Assembly (NCBI GenBank): GCA_032164245.1
Contig: JAVMKO010000001.1
Span: 288,369,041-288,433,040, forward strand
Length of the DNA stretch: 64,000 nucleotides
Reading direction: 5' to 3'
From: Sternotherus odoratus
Lineage: Eukaryota; Chordata; Testudines; Kinosternidae
The notes under the pieces were generated by a model. It was not told the DNA's origin. It saw only the letters and a program-made list of their open reading frames with translations, and did not search any database. Below, piece after piece: positions 33,592 to 44,279 of this stretch; positions within the stretch are counted from its first letter, which is position 1, and each line of letters opens with the position of its first letter. The position numbers were made by a program, and so were the translations under genes.

Positions 33592-35813
33592 ACAGGGGTG
33601 GAGTCAGTGACAGGACAAGATTCCTAGTAACCTGAGTGTATCATCACACGTATTTACCAGCATGCATGCTCTCTGTGTATGGGTCCTGGCTGGTTAGCCT
33701 GGCTAACAATTTAAGAAAGAAATTGAAAAGGAGACTGGAAAGAGAAGCAACTCTTCTTTAATCCTGGTTTCTATTGGAAATGGTGACGATATGACACTAT
33801 CGGACAGTAGAGATCTAACAGGTGATTTAAGGTAACATGGACCAAATCCATATTTTTTCAGAAGTGCTAATAAATATGATCAGTCAATCCTACTGAATGT
33901 ATTTTTTCAGTCGAGTCTAAACCAATCATTGGGATGCATGACATCTGTAACCAGAGCAAGAGATGGGAAATCCCTCTTTTGTTTGTTGGTTATGAATCTC
34001 TCCTTCCGAAACTATTTGATTTTCATGCATAAGGGAAAGCCTTATCTCCTGATGTAGCCTTGATCTCTGGAATCCAGCATTTAACCAGGAATTAGGCCAT
34101 GAAATAGATGGTTTTCAGAGGCGGGGTTCCCTCAACTGTGCAGGGGCCATCGATAGCACTCAGAAGTCCCCAACACTTTGCCCACCACAAGGTTCAAGTG
34201 AATATGTGAACTGAAAAGATTATTCTTTGCGTGGCTTGGTGGACCACATATGGAGAATGATGAATACCACCATGGGGAGCACGGGCAACATACCGGTACA
34301 AAAGCAAGGCACAGACTGACTTCTCCTTGTGCCAAGGACACCTTCACATTCTTGCTGCGAAGCTGTTTTAACTGTACCTGAGGGAAATACTCCATCATAC
34401 CTACCTGCCTATACAAATTTTCAAGTGTTTTGTTCCCATCTGATCGCCTGCTCCTGAAGATCATTATCCATGCCTGTGTGTTACCCTGCAAGAATTTACA
34501 AAGCCAATTATCAGCAAGCACCTGTGTTAACAGCTTTAGGGCTAGGTTTCCGCTGTGGAGGGTGCACTTGATGTGAAAAGTTTTTGTTCATTTCATAATT
34601 AAACCTGAACGTAAACCAATTAATCAGTCGTGATTCATTTTCAAAAAGGAACGGGAAATATTAATGATGGCAGTGGTTTTGTGGCTCTTTTACATACAAT
34701 TTGTAAAATAGAAACTAAGTCCTTAACTTAATTTACAACAGTATGGGCTGGCCCATTTCAGACAATGGCTTATGGTTTTGCATTAGAAGGGGTGAAGGAC
34801 TCATTGTACTTCTTTTGCACAATACTGGGTTTCTAACTATTGTGCCTGTTAACACACTTTACAGATGGATTGAACCTGCCCTTTAAACCTTTCCAAAGCT
34901 GTCTACAGTTTGTGCCCCCTACCCCCATCCTAGTGATGTCGACAAATGCTGTCATTGGGTGTCTGCCAAATGTTTTGGTGCCTTAAGTGCAGGACACAAT
35001 TCATACCTCTTCTGAAACCTCTGTAATCATGAGTTCTTGAAGTTATCAGAGTGTTCTTGATAGATGGCCATGGGGGGATGTGGGCTGAGGAGAAATGCAG
35101 TCGTGTTAATTTATTCACTAAGAATTGTCACCAATACCAAGTGCAATTCACAGGTGTTAGAAACTCCTAATCCAAGGTCTGCTTGGAAGTGCTTACGTTT
35201 TTGGGAGCGGGAGGTTTGCAGGAGCAGAGAAGTGTTTTAATACAGGGTGCTGACAGATGCTGCGTGTAATTACCAGTATGTTACCCTTCTCTTTTCAGTT
35301 TTGGAATTTCAGCATGTTCCATAAAAATATTAAGATAGAAAAATCGACCCACCCTATGTGTAAGATACCTGCAACTGAGAATGGGTAGACGTTTTTACTG
35401 TGCAGACACTGCACTGCACTCCTCCCTCCCCCTCATGTCTCTTTGGCTTCAGAGATTTGTGAAGCTTGAACAGAGAAACTTAAAAAAAGTATTTCAATTG
35501 TAATGGTTCCAAAATTGTAAATATAATACGATTACATTACTTAAAAAATTTAAGTCCCATTTCCAAACTGAAACATGCCGCCAGTATTCCCCAGAACCAG
35601 GAAACGTACTGAAACTGTGTTGTCGAAGGTTTACTTTGTAGACCAAATTAAAAAGAACAATGATAGCAACAACTAAAGTGTTATACAATTGCAGTGAAAT
35701 TGTCTATAGACCATTTTCTGCAGAAAAGACCTTTTTCTGAAAGTACAAACAACATTTAGAAGAAAAAAAAGTGCTGGTGAAAACCAACAGTAGCACCCAG
35801 AAGGGGTGAATGA
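33592..35813. other. Intergenic DNA with a candidate conserved block
   Basis: About 34540-34720 is AT-rich, repeat-free, with motifs such as AATTAATCAGTCGTGATTCA and ATATTAATGATGG, and reads like a conserved enhancer-type element. Alignment to other amniotes is needed. No gene was recognised; the 129-codon minus ORF at 34132-34521 has no domain. Confidence 0.35.
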
Positions 35814-35821
35814 CAAGCAAC

Positions 35822-36247
35822 CATAGGCGCTGACTCTGTGGGTTTTCCGGGGCTGGGGCACTCACAGGCGGGGGGGGGGAGGAAATTAGCGGGTGCTTAG
35901 CACCCCCATCTCCTCTTCCCATCTTCCTCCTCCCCCGAATGCACTGCATCCCCGCTGCTCTGCCTACCTCCCAGCACTTCCTACCCGGCCGCTACCAAAA
36001 AGCTGTTTGGTGGTGATTTGGACTTTCTGGGAGGGAGCAGGAGGAGCAGGGATGTGGCACGCTCAGGGGAGGAGGCGGAAAAGAGGCAAGGCTGGGGCTG
36101 GGACCTGGGGGAAGGGGGTAGAATGAGGGGGAACTTTGGGGAAGGGGTGGAATGGGGGGTGGGGTGAGGGCAGTGCAGGGGCGGGGCCATGGGCAGGGCC
36201 AGGGGGAGCCGAGCACTCACTGGCCAAAGGGGAAGTTGGAGCCTATG
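35822..36247. mobile_element. hAT-like element with CATAGGC termini (426 bp)
   Basis: The ends CATAGGCGCTGACTC and AAGTTGGAGCCTATG are imperfect inverted repeats. The 8-bp flanks CAAGCAAC (35814-35821) and CAAGCAAT (36248-36255) differ at one base. The interior is purine/pyrimidine-skewed and GC-rich with many artefactual ORFs. The superfamily is inferred from the duplication length only. Confidence 0.7.
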
Positions 36248-36255
36248 CAAGCAAT

Positions 36256-38830
36256 AATGACAGGCTGTGACGTGTAGGGACATCTCCTGCCAGGAGGTTA
36301 TAGGGCGGGTACAAGCTGCTATTCCAGGACTCCTACAGTCCTACCATTGTCCGCCTGTCCAGTCAGGCAGGTATTTGGCAGAGGGTCTCCAGGCTGACGA
36401 GCAATGTTACCAGTTGACAGGGTCTTTTAAGGCTGGCCAACGTTTGAAGAATGTAGCAGTATTCAAAGTACCGCACTGGAAACGAGAAGTAGCTTGCCAG
36501 TCCTGTGGGGGGAGGGGATCCAGCACTGTATGCTAGGGAAATATTGCTGCTAATGATCACCCTTCATTGCTGTATGGAGGGGTTTGGTCAGCTACGAAGG
36601 TGGTCTGAATACATTCACACAGCCAGTGGACCTTAAGAACCAGCTGGAATTCCTGTTACATGAGAAATGTGATGACATGTGCTTACAGGATTGGCCGGGT
36701 ATTAGAATGGAAGTTGGCTACACTCTGAGCTAGCCTGCGGAGATTTCATGCCCCAGGAGAGCTGAACAATGAATGCCCCCTCCCCTCAGCAGTGCCAGGG
36801 GATTCTGCCCCTGTGCCCGCACCACACTGGTGACATGGGCAGGAAAATAGAGATGTGATGTTTCTGTCCTAAGTGTTTTGAAAATCCAGCTCAGTACCAC
36901 AAGCCTGAACCTCACACAACAGGAAAGGGACACAATACTGATTTGTCTAGGGCTGCCAAACATAGGGGGTGAGGCTCCCCCACTCAGTCTGGCTTGTCAC
37001 CTGACTCTCTGTGAGGAGATGGCAGAGACAAATACTTTAACTGTGCAAAGGTTCCAGAGGAGAAAATCAATGTTGAAACTACCTTTTCCTTACAGAAGGT
37101 GTAAGTTGTCTGGACATGTGTTCCCCCTGCCCCACCCGGGATATTCTCTCTCTCTCTCACACACACACACACACGCATGCACACACACACACACGCATGC
37201 ACACACACACACACGCATGCACACACACACACACGCACGCACACACACCCCTGTGCTGTGCAGCCCGAGGAGTCCTGCTGCCTGGCCGTGGACAGAGAAA
37301 TGGACAGACATAGGGGCTGACTGATTTTTACTTGGCTCTTTCAGAAATCTGCTTTAGAAGCCAAGGTACAGACCCTTTCAGCCTGGTTCCTCGGACCTCG
37401 ATAAAAGCATTGAGTTGTAGCTCTGGGCACTCTGGGGTGGAGCAGAGGAGGGGCACTGGGAGGGTTTGGTAGGGGCACAGTGGTGTAGTATCAGCAATGC
37501 GCACCACATAAGCGGACAGAGAACACCGGATGGCACGTTATCCAGCAACGAAAAATAAATGCACATTACTTAAATCCTCTTGATCTTAGCATTGGGAATT
37601 GAGCCACACCAAGAGAGAGGAGGATATTGGTAGGGAGATTGGGCACCATTGTAACTTACCCTCAGGGGGTTATGGTTCCTGCAAAGGCATCAGTCCCTCC
37701 GGAGGACACTCATCCACAACCTGGATCTCTGGGTAAACATACAGAACAACCTCCGCCGTGCCCTCCGAGTCTCCTGTGGGCTCCTCCAGGGTCCCTCCTG
37801 CCTCGCTGCCCTCACCTGCCTCACTGGCCTGTCGGACAATAAGGATTTATTGGCTGGGTTGAGGATTAAATTGAGAACTACTTCAAGCTCAATACTGGGG
37901 GGCCTTGACTGTATCCCACTCCAGGTAGAAGTGGCTGGTGCTGGAAGCCTTCCCAGACCAACTGTCCTTAGCCTTCCTGTACAGGAGCCTCAATTACTTC
38001 ATCGGTTCCCTGCACCACCACCACCACCCCCTCCCCCGCCATCTGGCAAATGGCCCGCTCCTCCAGCCTCCATGAAATTTGCCAGTCTAGACGAATGTTC
38101 CCGCTGTTCCGGCCAAAGTTGCAGAGGGCGCTGAACTCCGTACTCTGCCCAGACAGCGACCAGATCCCTGCTATGCACGGTGGGCCCATTGGCTGTGCTC
38201 AGGGCTGGCTCCATTGTTGAGCTGTAAAGAGTGCAGCTGGAAGCTGTTCGGATGTGGTCAGCGCAGCATGTTGCTCCCATGCATATAGGTGGACAGGCAC
38301 CTAGAGACTGGGTGAGGGCCTGTCAGAAAAGGGTTCAGGGCACTGTGGGAATAGGTGCGGAGGTCTATTGATGCTATTGGTATCTGGCCTTTGCCCCAGG
38401 CCACACTGCAAACTGGACCGGGTATGGGGCCATGCTACTACGCAGGCCCCTCAGAAACGCTAGCTTGTTTGCCCTCTACTCCTCTTGAGACAAATGCTTC
38501 AGGGGTGTAGGCACACAGCCTCACACAGACAGTCACTAGTGCAGCCGTAGCCTTAGAGTAAAATAATCGTGGCACTTTTCACCTTTCAAGTCAAAATGTC
38601 TGATGCAAAAGATCTTAGAAAAAATTACAGCCTCCATGAAGTCATTTCCAGGGCAAGAAGAGATTTGAGTTGTAATTGGTTTGAAAGCCAGACAAGGAGG
38701 TTGGTAGGTCCAGGTGTTTTCTATGAATTTTAAACCCTTAATCGATCCAGTGTTAATTGGGCCCACCTATCTGATGGCATGGATCTGAGGAAAGTGAGTA
38801 ACTATCTAAGCTGGTGAAGATTCTGTTGAA
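36256..38830. other. Intergenic DNA, no gene recognised
   Basis: It contains the CA microsatellite at 37146-37249 and a CCACCACCACC tract near 38011. A 94-codon ORF at 37850-38134 owes its length to proline-coding simple sequence. Confidence 0.4.
37146..37249. repeat. CT/CA microsatellite with 20-bp higher-order unit
   Basis: A CT run passes into CA, and then a 20-base unit (seven AC pairs plus GCATGC) is repeated about four times, the last ending GCACGC. Alternating purine-pyrimidine sequence favours Z-DNA. Translated ORFs here (HTHTHA-type or CVCVCV-type) are artefacts. Confidence 0.9.
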
Positions 38831-38846
38831 TTCTCTTTGGTCAAAG

Positions 38847-38990
38847 TGACAAAGAGTCCTGTGGCACCTTAAAGACTAACTAAAGTATTGAAGCATAAGC
38901 TTTTGTGGGCTAATACCCACTTCATCGGATGCAAGCTGCTTGCTTTGTCACTTCTGCTATTCCAGCCTAACACGGCTACCTCTCTGAGTC
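38847..38990. mobile_element. Penelope-like element with inverted 5' segment (copy E)
   Basis: About 38847-38938 is a PLE tail in minus orientation (AAAGAGTCCTGTGGCACCTT ... ACCCACTTCATCGGATGC). About 38943-38990 is the distal tail in plus orientation (TCCAGCCTAACACGGCTACC). The whole is flanked by an 11-bp duplication TTTGGTCAAAG (38836-38846 and 38991-39001), so it is one insertion event. There is no coding sequence. Confidence 0.85.
38893..38932 (-). ncRNA. Hammerhead-ribozyme-like motif in PLE copy E
   Basis: On the minus strand: GCAT, CCGATGA, A, GTGGGT/GCCCAC stem II with an ATTA loop, AAAA in place of GAAA, GCTT, ATGC. The altered GAAA predicts inactivity. Confidence 0.55.
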
Positions 38991-39509
38991 TTTGGTCAAA
39001 GGTATTCACACTGGCACACGGCAATTCATAGAGCTGCCCGGATTAATTGATATCTTTGCTTTCAGTGGCAATTGCCCTTTTTTCTTTTCTTTCTTGGACT
39101 ACAGAAGAGACATAATTCTTGATCCATTCTGCTTTGAAACTTCTGGCTATGAATTTTTCTGCCATGTCCCCTATTATTATCTTTCTATTAAACCTACGAA
39201 CCACTTATCCCAAAGTCTTACCAGACTGTCCATACTCTGTGTTTATGAGAGATATTGAGAGACCTGTGAAGCGGAAGGATCTTGGATCTTCTGCTTGCTT
39301 TACTTAACTGCTTAGCGCCTCTGTTCTTTGTCCCTGCTGTGAGGTGAGCTTCATGCATTCTTCTCTAGTCAAGGTTTTTAAAGCTTCAAAAGAAATGCTG
39401 TCTCTCTTGAGTGACGTTGGACATATTATTTTTAATCACACCTCTGAATGGCTTGTCACTTAACACTGAGGAGCGCAGCTCGCTCCTAGCCAAAACAGTA
39501 TTACTTGTA

Positions 39510-39605
39510 TTATTGCAGCACCTGAGAACTCCAGTCACGGACCAGGAGCCCATTGTGCTAGTGCTGTACAAACACAGAACAAAGAGACAATCCCTTACAA
39601 CCGAA
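39510..39605 (+). repeat. Old sauropsid interspersed repeat (copy 2)
   Basis: AGTCACGGACCAGGAGCCCA and GCTAGTGCTGTACAAACACA match the copy at 6155. Weaker copies occur at about 59560-59700, 60100-60185 and 62685-62790. Confidence 0.6.
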
Positions 39606-39839
39606 GGATGGTTTAGTGTATCTTTTGGGCCCAATTCTAAGTACTCCGAGAAGGGAGCGGAGAATATGGCCTCAATGCAATATGGCATCAACAAGAAAGA
39701 AATCAATCCTTGACTATAATAAATGTAGAGCAGAAAAAAAGTTAATAGCTGCTTTCAGAAGTGCTTCAGTACTGATTTGATTGCTGTGTCAGTTACTTTG
39801 TTGGCTTATGGATCACTGGTCACTGGAAACTGTGGCCCC

Positions 39840-39950
39840 AAATCAAGAAAGCACTTAAGCATGTGCTTGAGGTTAAGCCTGGGTTTAAGTTCCATTGACT
39901 CTAATGGGATTTAAGTCCATGCTTAAGTGCAGCACATTTTTCTGAACTGG
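39840..39950. repeat. Palindromic MITE-like repeat, CACTTAAGCATG family
   Basis: The left arm AAAGCACTTAAGCATGTGCT and the right arm ATGCTTAAGTGCAGC are inverted around TCCATTGACTCTAATGGGAT. It resembles a palindromic repeat dispersed in birds, crocodilians and turtles. Confidence 0.55.
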
Positions 39951-41830
39951 CGACTCTTTGACTTGTCCAAAGGCCTAACCATGAATGGAATGTCAACCCC
40001 ATCTCAGTCTGCACAGTGCATCTTCTTTGCTAGATGTGCCACTGTATGTCCTTAAAGAATCCATCATCACGCCTTTGTTTGACTGGTGTAGAGAAGGCAA
40101 AACTGGGTTCAGCCCCTCCCACCCCCGAGTTGGAGCGGCCCCCTTTAGAATGAGGGAACAAGCCCCTTTCTTCACCAGGAGATGAACACATGGCTGAACC
40201 CCATTCAAATCACAGGGTAGGAGAGAAAGGGGGGAAATGCAGGGGAGGGGCACCATGTTTGACATCAGGTATCAAATGCAGCTCCTTTCCTTGTGCAGAA
40301 ACCCATTCCTTCCATAACGTACTAAAGAAAGAAACCAGGATGCTGAGTTGCCCTGCAAGAGGAATAGCTCATAAATCAGGGTGAGCATGACTTTTTACTA
40401 TGTAAAGGAACAGTTAAATCGGAACTAGAGAACTGTATACAGTATGTGATTACTGACCTTGTCTCAGAAACGCTATAATCACCCTTGAGGGATAAAGCAA
40501 TGGAGAATGATCCCATGTTTTCAAAAATTCCAGGCTATTAGCATTACGCAAAGTCAAGGAAATAGGAGTTTATTTTCCCTGCAAGAGGCGATCTGGGGGC
40601 AGTGATCTAATTGCTGCTTTTGGAAATTATAAAAAGGACTGAAATTGCTCCTAACGAACCTCTGCACGCTGGAAAAATAGGAGAAAAGCGGAGTGTGGTA
40701 ATGTGAACTTTGGTGTTACTTTCATGTGAAGGGTAATAAACATATGGACCACATTACCAGGGAGATCCATGTGCTGTAAAAAAAGGGGGGGGGGGAACAG
40801 GTGAGAAAACCCAACAGACATAAGTATATTGGGATGCCAGCAGCGTTTCCTTACTCCAGAGACTGGCTGCGTGGTCTTATGTCAATGTTTTTCTCAGCTC
40901 GCTGTAGCCTTTCAGAGCAGTTTCAGAGCTTTCCTGCCGGCTTGAATTTTAAGCGTGATTTGCAACAGTGTTTCCCACATGTGCAGGCACTGAAGCGAAA
41001 TTCCTGCCCGTGGTCTCTTCCGAGTGCCCAAGGGAGAGCGGCTCTTTGCAGGAGCCTGGCGCAACTGGTGTGGGAGAAAATCCAAGGACCGGGTTATAGT
41101 CCGCTGAACCCCAACCTGACGTCGGGTGCTTGGCCTGGATAGCTGTCACTTTTTAAGGATGTGTGCGTGGTGGTGCAAACCTGGCTCTTTCCAATGTCTG
41201 GCCTTAGAAGAGCTGTTTGCCCCAAAAGCCTGAGCCGGGACCCAGGGAGGACAGCGGTTGAGCCTTAGCAAGGCAAGAGGAATCGTAGGCTCCTAGAGCC
41301 CAGCCACAGAGCATTGGATGGAGATCACCAAGCAGGAACCCTTCGCTGAAGGAACCTAGGACAACAGAAAAGGAACCGATTGCAGCCAGCCTCCTGGAGA
41401 AGAAGGCAGCCAAGAAGAGCCCTCTGCTCTAGGAGCTGTATGGGCAGCATGGAGAGTAGCGAGTCAGTCTCCAGGAAGAGCATCTACCAGGGAAATCACC
41501 CCCTCCAGAGACCCAGTCCTGGAGCTCTGGCTGGTGGAGGAGACTGGGTTAAAGATCACAAAACTTCATGGAGCCGCGAACCCAAACTACTCTGGGTTCT
41601 CATGCCTTCATTGGAAGAGACCCCTCTTACTGGGTACCTCACCCGGTTCCTTGCACGGGAAGCTTCCCGTCTTATGTCAGGGGGCAGAGTATCTATCCCC
41701 AAAGGGTCAGTGTGCTTTGCAGCAGGTGACGTTACCACATGGATTGTGCCTTACAGTGAGTTGATTTTCCAAGCACCAGCTTGACTCATTTGCAGCCCTA
41801 TTGCTACTGCCGTCACAGGTGGCTCTTCGT

Positions 41831-42520
41831 CATAGAATCTGGAGCTCAAAATGCACTATTAGATCATCTAGTCCAGTGGTTCCCAAAGTGTGGTACATGT
41901 ACCCCTGGTGGTACCCAAAAAGGTTTCAAGGGCTAGGCGGCAGAATTTTATTTTACTTTATCTTAGGGTTTTTTTTAGCAGCAGACAACAGTTCACTAAA
42001 ATGTAATATATAAGAATGGTGTCCACTTGTACAGTAGAAATATACAGTTTTACATGTAATTAATATGATAATTCATTCAGTAACATCTAATAGCACAGCA
42101 GCGTAGTAAACTACACATGCGCGTTACTGCGGCTTGGACAATACACTTGCCTTACAACTGTATGTAATATAATTTTGTATTTAATTCTAATAAATATTTA
42201 ATCGAGAATGAAACGAATTAGAAGTGCGTTATAAAAATGTGGCTCCCCGCCCCCAAAATGATCTTTACCGGAGAAGGGGTACGCCGGTAAGACAAATGTC
42301 TCAAAAGGGGCACGCGAATGTTGTAAGTGTGGGAAACACTGATCTAGTCTATGCTCCAGCCACTGCAGGTCCCTGATGCACCATTACTAACACAGTGTCC
42401 AGGCTGCTCCACAGCCTAACAGCAGCCCCACAAGGATATTTCTCCTAATGTTCAACCAGAGTATTCCCTTTTCTTCATTTCATCCCACTGCTTCTAATCC
42501 ATATCCTCAGGCAGCACCCG
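41831..42520 (-). mobile_element. Old CR1 3' region split by a hAT element
   Basis: CATAGAATCTGGAGC and ATCATCTAGTC lie left of the hAT. TATGCTCCAGCCACTGCAGG and CCCCACAAGGATATTTCTCC lie right of it. The pattern is the diverged avian/turtle CR1 end in reverse orientation. Confidence 0.65.
41874..42341. mobile_element. hAT element, CAGTGGTTCCCAAA family (468 bp)
   Basis: The ends are CAGTGGTTCCCAAAGTGTG and GTGTGGGAAACACTG, with a perfect 8-bp duplication ATCTAGTC (41866-41873 and 42342-42349). The interior is AT-rich and non-coding. Confidence 0.9.
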
Positions 42521-43077
42521 AAATAGCTTCTCTCCCTGTTTGCTGCAGTTGCAGCCTCAGACCTTGTTATGTCAACCAGCCACTAGAGAGGAACGAAGAG
42601 TCTCACTTTGCCAGAATGAGTTACACCTTCCCTTGGATCGTGAAGCTCCGCCTAAGCATCAGAGGTCCGCAGCCATTCAAATCTCATGTGGGCCACCAAT
42701 TGTAAAGGCATCCCTGGCTGTTATGTGTGGGAACCGAACTGAAAACCTCTAGGTCGAAAAGCAAGAAGCACTCTAATTTGAGCTAAAGGCCCCGATCTGT
42801 GCTTTGAAGGCAGCAGCAAACTTAAGCCTCTTTATGTCATCCCCACTGGAGGGAAACAAAGACCCACATTCTGCCCGCATGGGTTACTGCATTTACACTC
42901 GCCAAATACTCCTATGCATAACTTGATTTTACCTGTTTAGGTTACTTTGTGACCAGCACGTACTCCACACATTTCCTCCACCCTAACTACCTGGAAGTGA
43001 AAAAGGGATAAAACTTACATTTAAAATTCCCCTTTCATGCAGGAGGAGCCAAAGTGCTTTACAGAAGAGGACATATA

Positions 43078-43364
43078 GGCCTTGTCTACACTGCAGGTGG
43101 GGGGTGGAAATCAATCTAAGTTACGCATCTTCAGCTACATGAATAACATATCTGAAGTCAACTTAGATCTACTTACTGCAGTGTCTTCACTCTGGTAGGT
43201 CGACTGCTGACTCTCCCCTGTCGACTCCGCCTATAGTCCTCAATCCAGTAGAGTACTGGAGTTGACAGGAGAGCACTTGGCGATCGATTTATCGCATCTT
43301 CACTAGACACAATAAATCGACCCCCACTGGATTGATCACTCTGGAGGTAAGTGTAGACATGCCC
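43078..43364 (+). mobile_element. Harbinger-like MITE (287 bp)
   Basis: The ends GGCCTTGTCTACAC and GTGTAGACATGCCC form a 14-base inverted repeat with two mismatches. ATA flanks both sides (43075-43077 and 43365-43367), a 3-bp duplication. Internal GTAGGTCGAC and GTTGACAGGAGAGC blocks match the 8.0 and 13.2 kb copies. Confidence 0.75.
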
Positions 43365-43370
43365 ATAGGG

Positions 43371-44271
43371 CAGGGGTGGGGAACCTTTTTTCTGCGAAGG
43401 GCCATTTGGACCTTTATAATGTCATTCATGGGCCGGTCCCCCCCTCCCCCCCCGAGGAAGCCCAGGCTGACAATGGGAGTTGAGACCCCAGCTGGCAAGG
43501 GGCCAGCGGGGGAAACCCCAAAGCAGTGGCAGGCAGAGTGCTTAGCCCTGCACTGCTTTGGGGTTTCCCCTGCTGGCTCCTTGCCAGCCGGGGTCCTGCT
43601 GCCTGCCCCAGTCAGCTCCCGCTATCAGCCTGGGTGTAGGGGGTGATCTTCCTTTACCCCCACCCAGCCTCCCCCCATCTAACCGCCTTTCCTCCCCCAC
43701 CCCTGCCTGGCCTGGCCCATTCCACCGAACCTAACCTCCTCCCAACCCAGCTTCCTGCCCCCCCATGCCTGACCCGCCCAGCCCAGCCTCCCCCACACCA
43801 AACCTCCTTCCCTCCCACACCCACCCCATCCAGCCTAGTCTCCTGCCCCCCCTCCCTGCCCGCCCAGCCCGGCCTCCCCCCCCCCACCGCCCCCTTGCCT
43901 GCCCCCCAGCCCAGCCTCCCCCCCACATCCCCTTGACCGTCAGCTCCCCGCGGCTCCTTCTTACCCCGCCCGGCTAATGGTGGCCACGCGGCGCCGGCGG
44001 CTCCCCCAGGCGCTTCCCGGACCCTTAGCCGAGCGCGGAGCCGCCCCCGCCTGGCAGCCCGCACGCGTCCGTGGCCGGCGGCTCCCCCAGGCGCTTCCAG
44101 CCTCTTCACCGAGCACGGAGCAGCCCTGCGCCGCCAGGCGGGGGCGGCTCCGCGTTCGGCAAAGGGGCCGGGAAGCGCCTGGGGGAGCCGCCGGCCAGGG
44201 ACGCGCGTGGGCCAGATGGAAGGCTTTGGCGGGCCGTATAAGGCCCGCGGGCCGGAGGTTCCCCACCCCTG
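43371..44271. mobile_element. hAT element, CAGGGGTGGGGAACC family (901 bp)
   Basis: The ends CAGGGGTGGGGAACC and GGTTCCCCACCCCTG are a perfect 15-base inverted repeat, with a perfect 8-bp duplication CCATAGGG (43363-43370 and 44272-44279). The interior has a C-rich block (about 43668-43875) shared with the hAT at 27.3 kb. It also has inverted GGCGGCTCCCCCAGGCGCTT-type arms at about 43994-44017 and 44173-44196. The 151-codon ORF at 43654-44109 is a low-complexity artefact. Confidence 0.92.
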
Positions 44272-44279
44272 CCATAGGG

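Larger units (their letters stand above)
39002..41830. other. Intergenic DNA with minor repeats
   Basis: It holds an old interspersed repeat at about 39510-39605 and a palindromic repeat at 39840-39950. About 40440-40780 is an AT-rich repeat-free block and a conserved-element candidate. A 134-codon ORF at 41380-41784 is not recognisable and lacks domain features; the region from 40800 to 41800 may be an unidentified repeat. Confidence 0.35.

Noticed and set aside
37157..37249. CRISPR-like regular spacing of repeats
   Set aside because: The unit is a simple CA microsatellite with GCATGC interruptions in a vertebrate genome.
36878..37324. 148-codon ORF with HTHTHA repeats
   Set aside because: Translation of a CA microsatellite.
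41380..41784. 134-codon ORF
   Set aside because: No recognisable domain and no support from context; kept only as a note because the surrounding kilobase is unassigned.
43654..44109. 151-codon minus-strand ORF and overlapping ORFs on both strands
   Set aside because: They lie in the C-rich interior of a non-autonomous hAT; biased composition removes stops in several frames at once.
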